Shown: one piece after another, positions 7,199 to 15,196 of the stretch
Layout of the letters: every line of letters begins with the position of its first letter
How positions within the stretch are numbered: the first letter of the stretch is position 1
Assembly: GCA_964432875.1 (NCBI GenBank)
Contig: CAYSPJ010000094.1
Span: forward strand, 1 to 20,119
Direction of reading: 5' to 3'
Source of the DNA: JACJYE01 sp964432875
GTDB lineage: Bacteria; Bacteroidota; Bacteroidia; Chitinophagales; Saprospiraceae
DNA length: 20,119 bases
The notes under the pieces: generated by a model
Told to the model about the DNA's origin: nothing
Database searches by the model: none
Seen by the model: only the letters and a program-made list of their open reading frames with translations
Made by a program: the position numbers and the translations under genes

Positions 7199-10100
7199 TC
7201 AATCTGCGTTTGGCGTGGGCTCATTCCCATTACTGCCGCGGATGAGTTGTAACGCCCCTCTCTTCAAGCGATAGGCCAGCCAGTACATAACTGGTACCAC
7301 GATCAAAGTAAGGAAAGTAGCAAATACCAAGCCATAGATGACGGTCCAGGCCATCGGGCCCCAAATTGCGGTATTATCCCCTCCGATAAAAATCTGAGGG
7401 TCTAGCTCTTTTACCAAGGTGAAGAAGTTGAAGTTGAAGCCGATGGCCAAGGGGATTAAGCCCAAGACAGTCGTGATGGCGGTGAGCAACACCGGCCGCA
7501 GACGGGTGGCACCTCCTTGCACGATAGATTCTTTCATTTCTTCCAAACTCAGCTCCTGATCGGGGCCAAACCCCAGCTCGTGCTTTTTGCGCTTGATGAG
7601 TATGTTGATGTAATCAATCAGCACGATGGCATTGTTCACCACTACCCCTGCCAGGGAGATGATACCTACACCGGTGAAAATCACCGAGATGTCGCGCCCG
7701 GAGACGATGTAGCCCAGGAAGACCCCGATGGTGCTGAAAAGCACCGATAAAATGATGATGAAAGGGGAGGAAACCGAGTTGAACTGTGCTACGATGATGA
7801 GGAAGATGGAAAACAGTACAATGGCAAAAGCAGTATTGAGGAAGTTCATGTCTTCTGCTTGCTGCTGCTGCTCGCCGGTAAACTCATACGAATAGCCAAT
7901 GGGCAGCGGATATTGTGCCATCAGTTGCTTCATTTCATCGATGATCTCATTGGCGTTGTAGCCCTCCAGTACGTTGGAGTATATGGTGATGACGCGGTTG
8001 AGGTCTTTGCGCTTGATGGCGCTATAGGTAGAAGTGAATTCCACATCGGCTACAGCCGAGATGGGGACTTGTACAAGCTTGCCGCTAGCCGGGCTGCGGA
8101 AGGTGACTTTTTGCCCCAACAGGGCGTTGATATCGTAGCGATAATCTTCGTCCAGGCGCACGAAGATGGGGTATTCATCTTCACCTTGTTTGAATTTGGA
8201 AACCTCGCGGCCGAAAACAGCTGAGCGGATAGCAGTGGCAATGTCATAGGTTGAAATTTCATAGCGCCGTGCTGCTTCGCGGTCGATATTGACCACCAGT
8301 TCTGGTTTGCCAATCTTTACATCGGCCTGCAATTCTTCAATGCCGGGGATGTTTTTGGTATTGAAAAAACGGATGAGGGTTTCAGAAAGCGTAGCCAGTT
8401 CATCGATATTATCACCTTGTATCTCCAGGTTGATCGGCTTGCCGGAAGAAGGGCCGTCAGCATTTTTATCCACGGTAATATTCACTCCCGGAAGCCCCCT
8501 CAAGGCATCGCGTATTTCATCCATTACGTCAAAAGTAGAAATGCCACCTCGTTCGTTGGCTGGCACGAAGGAAACGGTCAGGCGCGCCTTGTTGGGCGAA
8601 GCACCGGGTTCGGGGGGGCCATTGGGGTCGGAGGTGTTTTCGCCGATTTGCACCAGCACTGCTTCTACAATATGCCGGTACGGCTTGAGCACATTTTCTA
8701 CCCGCTGTTCCAATTGCCGTAAAACGCTATTGGTCGCTTCTATATCCTTGCCCAGTGGTAGTTCGATGAAGGCATTGACATAAACGGGCTCGGCAGAGGG
8801 GAAAAAGATGACCTTGGGCGACCTGATTGCCAATAGCCCGATAGCGAGGAACAGCAAGATGAAAGTACTGCTAAACACCAAAATGGGGCGGTGCAGGGCA
8901 GCGCGGATGAAGTGGTCATAGCCGCGCTCCAGCACAGGCAGGAAGCGGTTTTGGAAGACAAAAGCTGAAGGGCGCAACATAAACCAGTTGACCAGGATGA
9001 CGCCAGCCGCGATAAACAGGAAGTTGCGCAAAGGCAATGCGCCGGCAAAATGGAACGCCAGGGCCAGTAAGGACATGCCTGCTGCTGCAATCACCACATT
9101 GCGGCGGCGGCGGCGGCGTACCACCAATTCATCCGCTCTTTTATCCACGCTCATGAAGCGCGAAGCGAAGACGGGGTTGATGACCAAGGCGACGAAGAGC
9201 GAGGAGCTCAGCACGATGATGAGCGTGATGGGCAGGTATTTCATGAATTCCCCCATAATGCCCGGCCAGAAGGCCAGTGGCAGGAAGGCCGCCAGGGTGG
9301 TCGCCGTAGAGGCGATAATGGGCACTGCGACCTCGCCAGCCCCAAACTTGGCTGCCTCCCAGCCGGAATAACCCTCCTGCATATAGCGGTAGATATTTTC
9401 CACCACTACAATCGCATTGTCTACTAAAAGGCCCAGGGCGAGGATGAGCGAAAAGAGCACGACCATGTTCATCGTCACACCCAGCAAGTACAAAAACATG
9501 ATGCCGGTGAGCATAGACAGCGGGATGGCCAGCCCGACAAACATGGCGTTGCGCAGGCCCAGGAAGAATAGCAGCACCAGCACCACGAGGATAATCCCGG
9601 AGATGATGCTGTTTTCAAGGTTGTTTACCTCGTTGCGGGTATTCACCGATTGATCGTTGAATAGGCTGATCTTTAGGTCGGAGGGGAGTACTTGCTGCGC
9701 TTTTTCTACGATCAGTTTGATCTTATCCGATGCTTCCAGCAGGTTCTCGCCCTGGCGCTTGACGACATTCAACGAGATGACCGGTAATGCGTCAGAGCGG
9801 GCAATGCTGGTCGGGTCTTGATAACTGAACGTTACCTGCGCTATGTCGCGCAGGTAAATTGGGCGCTGGTTTTCTGCCTTGACAATCAGCTGCTCCAGTT
9901 CTTCGACTTGCTCAAACTGGCCTTTCACCCGAATGGCGCGCCGGAACCCATTGTTGACTAATTCGCCGCCAGACATGGTGATGTTTTCTGCTGAAATAGC
10001 ATTTTCCAAATCGTTGAAACTAACCATCATGGACTCCATCTTGGCCAGGTCAACATCCACTTTTACTTCTCTTTCCAGGGCACCGCTGATCTCCACCCGG

Positions 10101-10651
10101 GCTATTTCATCCAGTTTTTCGATCTGGTCTTCCAGATATTCGGCAAAATTGCGCAATTCATCGTTGGTGTAGTCTCCGGAGATATTGACCGTCACGATGG
10201 GGATTTCCGAAAGGTTGATATCCAACACAACAGGCTCGGTAGTGAGGTCGTTGGGCAGTTCGCTCTTGGCTTTGTCTACGGCATCTTTGACCTTGCGCAC
10301 GGCATCGTCCAAATCCATTTCAGCGTTGAACTCGGCCGTGATGACCGAGTAGTCCTGGATAGAAGTGGACTGGATGTCTTTGATGCCTGTGATGGATTGC
10401 AGCTCCTTCTCGATCGGCCGGGTGACCAGATTCTCGATATCGGCCGCAGAATTGCCAAAGTAGGGGGTGTTGATATAGACCGTAGGCCAGGCAACTTCCG
10501 GAAACAGCTCTTTGGGCATGCTTTGATAAGACTGTATGCCAAACAGCAAGATCATCAAGGTGATGATGAATACGCTGGTACCGTTGTCAACAGCCAGCGA
10601 GGACAGCCCGAATTGTTTGAGCCACTTTTTATGTTGGTCTTTGGAAGACAT
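7199..10651 (-). CDS. RND efflux transporter permease (AcrB/MdtB-like inner-membrane pump)
   Basis: This 1150-residue protein is the proton-driven inner-membrane pump of the tripartite efflux system encoded with the upstream adaptor and TolC genes. TM1 (24-42) is followed by porter domain 1, TM2-TM6 (about 348-500), porter domain 2 (about 612-860) and the C-terminal TM block (about 885-1125). TM4 has the family signature GLLVDNAIVVVEN, but only Asp411 is acidic because the second Asp of the AcrB pair is Asn412. TM10 has VVVNNAIVLIDY, with Asn1006/1007 near the place of the AcrB lysine. Residues 519-559 add two hydrophobic segments between the usual TM6 and TM7, preceded by six consecutive arginines (512-517). 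The protein is slightly longer than typical AcrB (about 1050). Substrate cannot be deduced; drugs, solvents, bile-like compounds or metals are all possible. Confidence 0.93.
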   Translation of the reverse strand: MSSKDQHKKWLKQFGLSSLAVDNGTSVFIITLMILLFGIQSYQSMPKELFPEVAWPTVYINTPYFGNSAADIENLVTRPIEKELQSITGIKDIQSTSIQDYSVITAEFNAEMDLDDAVRKVKDAVDKAKSELPNDLTTEPVVLDINLSEIPIVTVNISGDYTNDELRNFAEYLEDQIEKLDEIARVEISGALEREVKVDVDLAKMESMMVSFNDLENAISAENITMSGGELVNNGFRRAIRVKGQFEQVEELEQLIVKAENQRPIYLRDIAQVTFSYQDPTSIARSDALPVISLNVVKRQGENLLEASDKIKLIVEKAQQVLPSDLKISLFNDQSVNTRNEVNNLENSIISGIILVVLVLLFFLGLRNAMFVGLAIPLSMLTGIMFLYLLGVTMNMVVLFSLILALGLLVDNAIVVVENIYRYMQEGYSGWEAAKFGAGEVAVPIIASTATTLAAFLPLAFWPGIMGEFMKYLPITLIIVLSSSLFVALVINPVFASRFMSVDKRADELVVRRRRRRNVVIAAAGMSLLALAFHFAGALPLRNFLFIAAGVILVNWFMLRPSAFVFQNRFLPVLERGYDHFIRAALHRPILVFSSTFILLFLAIGLLAIRSPKVIFFPSAEPVYVNAFIELPLGKDIEATNSVLRQLEQRVENVLKPYRHIVEAVLVQIGENTSDPNGPPEPGASPNKARLTVSFVPANERGGISTFDVMDEIRDALRGLPGVNITVDKNADGPSSGKPINLEIQGDNIDELATLSETLIRFFNTKNIPGIEELQADVKIGKPELVVNIDREAARRYEISTYDIATAIRSAVFGREVSKFKQGEDEYPIFVRLDEDYRYDINALLGQKVTFRSPASGKLVQVPISAVADVEFTSTYSAIKRKDLNRVITIYSNVLEGYNANEIIDEMKQLMAQYPLPIGYSYEFTGEQQQQAEDMNFLNTAFAIVLFSIFLIIVAQFNSVSSPFIIILSVLFSTIGVFLGYIVSGRDISVIFTGVGIISLAGVVVNNAIVLIDYINILIKRKKHELGFGPDQELSLEEMKESIVQGGATRLRPVLLTAITTVLGLIPLAIGFNFNFFTLVKELDPQIFIGGDNTAIWGPMAWTVIYGLVFATFLTLIVVPVMYWLAYRLKRGALQLIRGSNGNEPTPNAD
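9101..9118 (-). repeat. Trinucleotide (CGC)6 run inside the RND gene
   Basis: Six identical CGC codons in a row encode Arg512-Arg517 in the predicted cytoplasmic loop after TM6. Exact codon repetition rather than mixed Arg codons suggests expansion by slippage, and the frame is kept. The charge cluster would act as a strong inside-positive topology signal. Confidence 0.85.
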
Positions 10652-10670
10652 TGGATGGTGTTCGTTTTTT

Positions 10671-10726
10671 GTACGTTGTACGTTGTACTTTGTACTTTGT
10701 ACTTTGTACTTTTTACTTTTTACTTC
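10671..10726. repeat. Eight tandem heptamers (GTACTTT-type) in the adaptor-pump spacer
   Basis: On the plus strand the units are GTACGTT twice (10671-10684), GTACTTT four times (10685-10712), TTACTTT (10713-10719) and TTACTTC (10720-10726). The array occupies about half of the 118-base gap between the adaptor stop codon (10770) and the pump start (10651) and ends 20 bases before the start codon. As mRNA (minus strand) it reads AAAGTAC repeats. A gain or loss of units would change leader length but not reading frame. Confidence 0.95.
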
Positions 10727-10769
10727 TTTTGATACAAACCCGTGTTCTTGCCTTTTCCTGTCTTTCGCC

Positions 10770-11969
10770 TCACTCCTGGCGCAAGTCAGTGATTGACTTG
10801 TTATCCGGTGCTTGTACTTGGATCAGCTCGTTTTCTGCTAAGCCGCGGGCCCCTTCCAGGATCAATTCTTCACCGCCATTCAAGCCTTCTTCGATGATGA
10901 TGTTGCCTTTGTAGTTACGGCCGGTTGCTACATGCACCTTTTTGGCAAAAGCTCCTTGCGCGCCTTCCTCTTTTATAAAAACGAAGTTTTGGCCGCTGAC
11001 TTCTTGCTGCACCGTCTCTAGCGGGATGGAGACGGCATTGGGCTGCTCGTAATCTTTGATGGACATGATTGCCAGCAAGTTGGGCTTGAGCAAGCCGTTG
11101 GCGCTGCTGATGACTGCTTCGACCTCAAAGGTGCGGTTGGCCGGGTCGATGGTACTGCCAATGAGGGTGACGCGGGCCTCCTGCTCCTGGCCGAGGGCTG
11201 GAAAGCTCACCCGAACTTTTTCGCCCTGCTTGACGGCACGCAAGTAGTTTTCCGGCACATTGGCTACAACTTTGAGCTTGTTGGGGTTGAGTACCTGGAT
11301 GATGGGCATGCCGGGCGAAGCCATCTCTCCGCTCTGCAGCGCCAGGCGATCTACGATGCCCGTCACCGGCGAATAAACCTTGGATTTGGAGAGCTGGAAG
11401 CGCAGGGTCTCCATGCTTTTCTCCAGGCGCTCCTTGCCGTTTTTAGCCTCCAGAAACTGAATTTCCGAACCGATGTTCTGTTCCCACAGGCGCTTCTGCC
11501 GCTCGTAAACGGTATTGGCCAATTCCAGGGATTTTTCCACCTCAGCGATCTGCTTTTGCAGCTGTTCGAGGTCTAGCTCGGCAATGAGCTGCCCCCGGCG
11601 CACCTGGTCGCCTTCCTTTACAGTCAGGCGCAGGATACGGCCGCTGCTTTCACTGGATACACCCACTACATCATCAGCCTGTACAGAGCCTTGAATATCC
11701 ACAAAGTGCTCAAAATTGGAACGCTGCACCGGTATCGTAGTCACTATGCGGCGGAATTGCTGTTTGCTGTTGGGGTCCAGCGCGGCGATTTCCTGCTCTA
11801 GTTGTGCAATCATAGCAGTGAGGTTTTTCAAATCCAGCTGTTTTTCTTTTAGCAGCGCCTTTTTTCCCTCCAGGCTTTTCGGGATGGCACCCTCATCAGA
11901 GGAAGTGCTGCTGCAAGCCGCTAGTGCCAGCAGCACGGTCAATGACAAGATTTTTGTCAGGTATTTCAT
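10770..11969 (-). CDS. RND efflux periplasmic adaptor lipoprotein (HlyD/AcrA-like membrane fusion protein)
   Basis: This 399-residue adaptor bridges the RND pump and the TolC channel. A lipoprotein signal with lipobox LAAC (16-19) predicts lipidation at Cys19. A short coiled segment (about 33-66, KKALLKEKQLDLKNLTAMI...) precedes the barrel. Next comes the split biotinyl-lipoyl domain (VSSESSGRILRLTVKEGDQVRRGQLI, about 103-130, rejoining at SPVTGIVDRLALQSGEM) flanking an alpha-hairpin (about 131-190), then a beta-barrel domain and a membrane-proximal domain. It lies 58 bases downstream of the tolC-like gene and 118 bases upstream of the pump, all on one strand, so operon membership is near certain. 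The extra helical segment between the lipid anchor and the first barrel strand is somewhat unusual. Confidence 0.93.
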   Translation of the reverse strand: MKYLTKILSLTVLLALAACSSTSSDEGAIPKSLEGKKALLKEKQLDLKNLTAMIAQLEQEIAALDPNSKQQFRRIVTTIPVQRSNFEHFVDIQGSVQADDVVGVSSESSGRILRLTVKEGDQVRRGQLIAELDLEQLQKQIAEVEKSLELANTVYERQKRLWEQNIGSEIQFLEAKNGKERLEKSMETLRFQLSKSKVYSPVTGIVDRLALQSGEMASPGMPIIQVLNPNKLKVVANVPENYLRAVKQGEKVRVSFPALGQEQEARVTLIGSTIDPANRTFEVEAVISSANGLLKPNLLAIMSIKDYEQPNAVSIPLETVQQEVSGQNFVFIKEEGAQGAFAKKVHVATGRNYKGNIIIEEGLNGGEELILEGARGLAENELIQVQAPDNKSITDLRQE

Positions 11970-12027
11970 GTCTTCTACAGTTTGATGTTTTTATCTTTTT
12001 TGATTTTTTTGGTGCCTCTAGTATGCC

Positions 12028-13443
12028 TTACTGCCCTAGCGCCATTTCCAATTTGGCTTTCGCCAGGAGTAGGTCGTACAAGGCTTGCATATAGTTGCTT
12101 TGAGTGGCATAGAGGCTTTGCTCTGCTTGGTTGATTTCCAGGCTGGAGCCAATGCCTTCCCGATATTTCACTTGAGCCGTTTGGTAAATGCGCTCAGCTA
12201 GGCCGAGGTTGTTTTGTTGGCTGTTGAGCCGGCGGCGGGCATTAAAGTAATTGGTACGCGCATTTTTTACTTCCAGCGTGATAGCGCGCTCCAGGTCCTT
12301 TTGCTGGTTTTTAGCGGTTTCCAAATCTAGTTGGGCGCGCTGTATTTTAGCTTTCTTACCCAAGCCGTCGAAGATGGGCACGTTCAAATTCAAGCCGACA
12401 AAAGAAGAAGGTGCCCAAAAGCCGCTTTGGAGGTCCTCCCCCTGGTACTGCTGCTGCACATTGCCAAAGGCGCGCAAAGTGGGCAGATAGCCCGCTTTGT
12501 TGAGCTTGATGTTGAATTCGTTCATGAGGATAGCTTGGTTTAGGAGCTCAAACTCCGGGCGGCGCAGCAGGTCAATATCGGCCACTAGCGCTTCATCAGT
12601 AGCTTCCAGGAGCATGGCTTCCAGGTTGTCGGTCACGCTCAGCGGCTCTTCGAGTGGATAGCCGATGACGAATTTGAGATTGGCCACCGCAAGCTCCTTC
12701 TGGCGGAGGAGGTTTTCCCGCTCGACTTGTAAGTTGGCCAGTGAGAGCTCCTGCCGGTCCATGTCGAGCTGTTCGGCAAAGCCTGCTTTGTAAAACTCGC
12801 GGGTTTCAAAGAACAACTTTTCCAAGTTGCTGATATTTTTATCCAGCAAGTTGATATTCTCTTCGATGAGCAGTACCGGCAGATAGGATTCGATGACCGC
12901 ATTGCGCACTTCGCGGCGCCGCACATCAAATTCTTTTACGGTGTATTTGCGGTATTCACGGGCAGCTTTGAGCGCCACGAAGTAGGAGCCATCAAAAGCC
13001 ATGGCGTCCAGGGTAATGGCTGCGGTGAAGTTGTTTGGCAGGAAGAAGGCGATGCCCTGCGAACCACTGCCGCCATTCATGCCGCCAAAGGCCTGGTCAA
13101 CTTCCATTTGCGTATCTTCTGACAGGAAATCCCTTAAATCTTCTGACAGGGCGCGCCCGAAGAGGCCAAAGATATTGAAGCCCTCTGGCAGAGGCTGCCG
13201 GGGCACTTGCAAGTAGCGGGTGAAGGTAATGCCGCCACTCAACTGCGGGATGCCAATGGCGCGCCGCTCAATAATCTGCTGCTCCGCATCGGCGATGCTG
13301 ATTTGGGCATTTTTGATCTTGATGCTTTCCGTCAGCGCATACTGGATGGCTTCTTCCAGCGTCATCTGGCGGGCTTGTGGCTGTGCCCCTAAGGGGCCTG
13401 CCAGTAGCATTGAGAGTACAATCGGGCTTAAGATCTTATACAT
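12028..13443 (-). CDS. TolC-family outer-membrane efflux channel
   Basis: This 471-residue outer-membrane channel component of the efflux system has the family's internally duplicated layout. MTLEEAIQYALTESIKIKNAQ opens the first helical pair, and a second repeat opens near RPEFELLNQAILMNEFNIK. The C-terminal half includes the typical LNLNVPIFDGLGKKAKIQRAQLDLETA segment and ends with YREGIGSSLEINQAEQSLYATQSNYMQALYDLLLAKAKLE. I chose the ATG at 13443 because it begins a normal signal peptide (MYKILSPIVLSMLLAGPLGAQ). The frame is open upstream to an ATG at 13527 that overlaps the tetR stop as TGATG. That longer start would put 28 mostly polar residues ahead of the signal peptide, which is unlikely, though the overlap may reflect translational coupling. 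Confidence 0.92.
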   Translation of the reverse strand: MYKILSPIVLSMLLAGPLGAQPQARQMTLEEAIQYALTESIKIKNAQISIADAEQQIIERRAIGIPQLSGGITFTRYLQVPRQPLPEGFNIFGLFGRALSEDLRDFLSEDTQMEVDQAFGGMNGGSGSQGIAFFLPNNFTAAITLDAMAFDGSYFVALKAAREYRKYTVKEFDVRRREVRNAVIESYLPVLLIEENINLLDKNISNLEKLFFETREFYKAGFAEQLDMDRQELSLANLQVERENLLRQKELAVANLKFVIGYPLEEPLSVTDNLEAMLLEATDEALVADIDLLRRPEFELLNQAILMNEFNIKLNKAGYLPTLRAFGNVQQQYQGEDLQSGFWAPSSFVGLNLNVPIFDGLGKKAKIQRAQLDLETAKNQQKDLERAITLEVKNARTNYFNARRRLNSQQNNLGLAERIYQTAQVKYREGIGSSLEINQAEQSLYATQSNYMQALYDLLLAKAKLEMALGQ

Positions 13444-13523
13444 TTTTGAAAGCTTGTTGTTATTGTCATTTTTACAACCTATTGCTCCGGCTATCAATCT
13501 ATCAGCGCATCCATCTATCATCA

Positions 13524-14141
13524 TCACCCAGCCTGCTTTTCGGCTACCAAATACTTGCCCAGCTCCTGCAAGCCTTTGGGCGAGGCGATACCGTGGATGT
13601 GGTAGTTGATATACTCCCGATACAACCTGCTGATGTCGTACTCGCTAGCGGGAAAGAGGCTGCCGTCAGTGACGAGCATGGACTTGCCCACATAGAGCTT
13701 GGCGATGATGTCGAGATGCAGGTCAGCGCGGTACACCCCTTCACGGATGCCCCGCTCCATGTTCTGTTTGATGATGGTGAAAACATGGCGCTGGTGCAGG
13801 GCTTCCATTTCCCGCCAGGTATTGGGGTAGTATTTCTTCAAGTCGAGCACGGTAGTCGGTGATAGCTCATGGAGCTTTTGCAGCACATACCGGGCAATCT
13901 TGAGCAGCTCGTCAATCGCATCGGCCGATTCCCTTTGGATGTGGGCCATGATGCGCTTCTCTTCTTCGATATGTTGCTGAAACAATTGTTCAATTAGGTC
14001 TGCTTTGTTTTCCACGTATTGATAGAGCGTCTTCTTCGATATGCCCAAATCCCGCGACAAATCATCCATCGTAATGCTCTTGATGCCGTAGCGCATGAAG
14101 AGGTCAAAGGCTTTTTTTAGAATGTGCTGTTTCAATTCCAT
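13524..14141 (-). CDS. TetR/AcrR-family transcriptional regulator of the efflux operon
   Basis: This is a 205-residue regulator when started at 14141. The N-terminal helix-turn-helix is clear (ITMDDLSRDLGISKKTLYQYVENKADLIEQLF, about residues 22-53). The rest is an all-helical ligand-binding domain with little conservation, as usual for TetR proteins. As the first gene before the channel, adaptor and pump genes, it is very likely a local repressor that also controls its own transcription. The frame stays open to an ATG at 14207, but a TACTTTTG promoter box (14177-14184) lies inside that extension, and the family's usual N-terminus is short. Both support the 14141 start. A weak AGGAAA lies about 10 bases before the ATG. 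Confidence 0.9.
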   Translation of the reverse strand: MELKQHILKKAFDLFMRYGIKSITMDDLSRDLGISKKTLYQYVENKADLIEQLFQQHIEEEKRIMAHIQRESADAIDELLKIARYVLQKLHELSPTTVLDLKKYYPNTWREMEALHQRHVFTIIKQNMERGIREGVYRADLHLDIIAKLYVGKSMLVTDGSLFPASEYDISRLYREYINYHIHGIASPKGLQELGKYLVAEKQAG

Positions 14142-14176
14142 ATTTGTAGTTTCCTGCCGTGTGCGCTTTGGCGCTG

Positions 14177-14208
14177 CAAAAGTACCCTCGAAAAACATAG
14201 GAAACAAT
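14177..14208 (-). promoter_or_regulatory. Promoter of the tetR-tolC-adaptor-RND operon
   Basis: On the minus strand ATTG (14208-14205) is followed after 20 bases by TACTTTTG (14184-14177), an exact TAnnTTTG match. This fits the Bacteroidota -33/-7 promoter architecture. The predicted transcription start is near 14170, leaving a leader of about 30 bases before the tetR ATG at 14141. Confidence 0.65.
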
Positions 14209-14227
14209 ATTAGGTTTAAAAGTTTCC
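14200..14227. promoter_or_regulatory. Possible TetR operator (inverted repeat GGAAAC...GTTTCC)
   Basis: GGAAAC (14200-14205) and GTTTCC (14222-14227) are inverted copies separated by 16 bases, and the first arm overlaps the -33 element of the operon promoter. A third half-site, GTTTCC, lies in the leader at 14149-14154. Position and symmetry suit binding by the TetR dimer. The arms are short, so this remains inference. Confidence 0.35.
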
Positions 14228-14423
14228 CAGGTTTTTACGGTAAAAAAAGACGAAGGAAGGCGCTGAGCTGTTAAACGGCTGGAAACACAGGATTAATAAG
14301 GCAGGGGGGCTTGAGCGGAGCTGGCGGTAGAAGGAGTGGGTTGCCAGGGAAGGATCGTTTTCATGTTTTCAAATCCCAAAATATAATTTTGACGGGCTAA
14401 CCATTAGGGGCGTGTTCATGGTT

Positions 14424-15074
14424 TCATCCCTTATTTTCCAAGCCTTCTTCCCTTTCCCGGAAGGCTTGCCAGTCCTCGGGCGTATCCAGGTCAAATTGCC
14501 CTTTGGGGAAAGGCAGGGTCAGCAGTTTGCTTTGGTGTAAGTAGATGAGCGTTTTGGCGCCCTGTTGTCCGCGCAATGCCAATAGTTCGGGGAAGAGTGC
14601 TTGGCTAAAGAGGGCCGGCACACCAATGGTATCGCCATAAGAAGCTACCACGCCCCATTTGTCGGGCTTGCGCTCCAACATGGCCGCCATGTCCAGCAGT
14701 AATGGAGCGTCGAGGTAGGGTTGGTCGGCCAGGAGGAAAAAAGCGGCTTGCAAAGCCGGTTCGGCCTGGAGCAAAGCTTCCAGCCCCATTGCCACGGAGC
14801 CGCCCATGCCGGCGGGCCAATCAGGGTTGTACGCAATGATGGCCGGCTGCTCTGGCAGTTCCTTTTCGATCAAGGCGGCATTAGCGCCCAGTACGACCAC
14901 TACGGGGCGGAATGGCGAGCTCAGGGCCGTACGCAGGCAGCGGAGCAAGAGGCTTTCTCCTTGGAAGCGCAGCAGCTGCTTGGGCTGCCCCATGCGGGCA
15001 GAAGCCCCGGCGGCGAGGATGGCTATCCCGGTTGTGATGCTTTCCTGGCTCATGGCCTTTCGGTTTAAGTGCAT
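14424..15074 (-). CDS. MocA/MobA-like nucleotidyltransferase
   Basis: This 216-residue protein has a Rossmann-like NTP-transferase fold. The nucleotide-binding signature LAAGASARMGQPKQLL (about residues 20-35) is followed by VVVLGANA, by ADQPYLDAPLL (DQP motif, as in MocA/MobA proteins) and by FDLDTPEDWQAF near the C-terminus. Relatives transfer CMP or GMP to molybdopterin during molybdenum-cofactor maturation. This branch (MocA-like, 190-220 residues) is often linked to molybdenum hydroxylases such as xanthine dehydrogenase, but no such genes or other cofactor genes lie here, so the exact substrate is uncertain. An ATG at 15053 (MSQESITTG) is a reasonable alternative start. It stands alone, facing away from the DUF4197 gene. 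Confidence 0.85.
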   Translation of the reverse strand: MHLNRKAMSQESITTGIAILAAGASARMGQPKQLLRFQGESLLLRCLRTALSSPFRPVVVVLGANAALIEKELPEQPAIIAYNPDWPAGMGGSVAMGLEALLQAEPALQAAFFLLADQPYLDAPLLLDMAAMLERKPDKWGVVASYGDTIGVPALFSQALFPELLALRGQQGAKTLIYLHQSKLLTLPFPKGQFDLDTPEDWQAFREREEGLENKG

Positions 15075-15149
15075 AACAATTGCGCGGCCTGGCTTGTTTT
15101 TGTTTTGTTAATCCATGATCGCAGATAGCAGAAAATGAACCGGAGCGCC

Positions 15150-15157
15150 TAGCTTTG
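15150..15157 (+). promoter_or_regulatory. Bacteroidota -7 promoter element upstream of the DUF4197 gene
   Basis: TAGCTTTG is an exact TAnnTTTG match 39 bases before the ATG at 15197, in the divergent gap. No good -33 TTG is visible at the expected spacing. Confidence 0.5.
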
Positions 15158-15196
15158 TGTACCGAAATTTTTGTTGAAAACTAAAATAACGAGAAA

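Noticed and set aside
13444..13527. Longer start of the TolC-family gene overlapping the tetR stop
   Set aside because: It would place 28 polar residues before a canonical signal peptide. The start at 13443 is preferred even though the TGATG overlap could allow coupling.
14142..14207. Longer start of the TetR gene at 14207
   Set aside because: The extension contains the TACTTTTG promoter box and adds an N-terminus not usual for the family.
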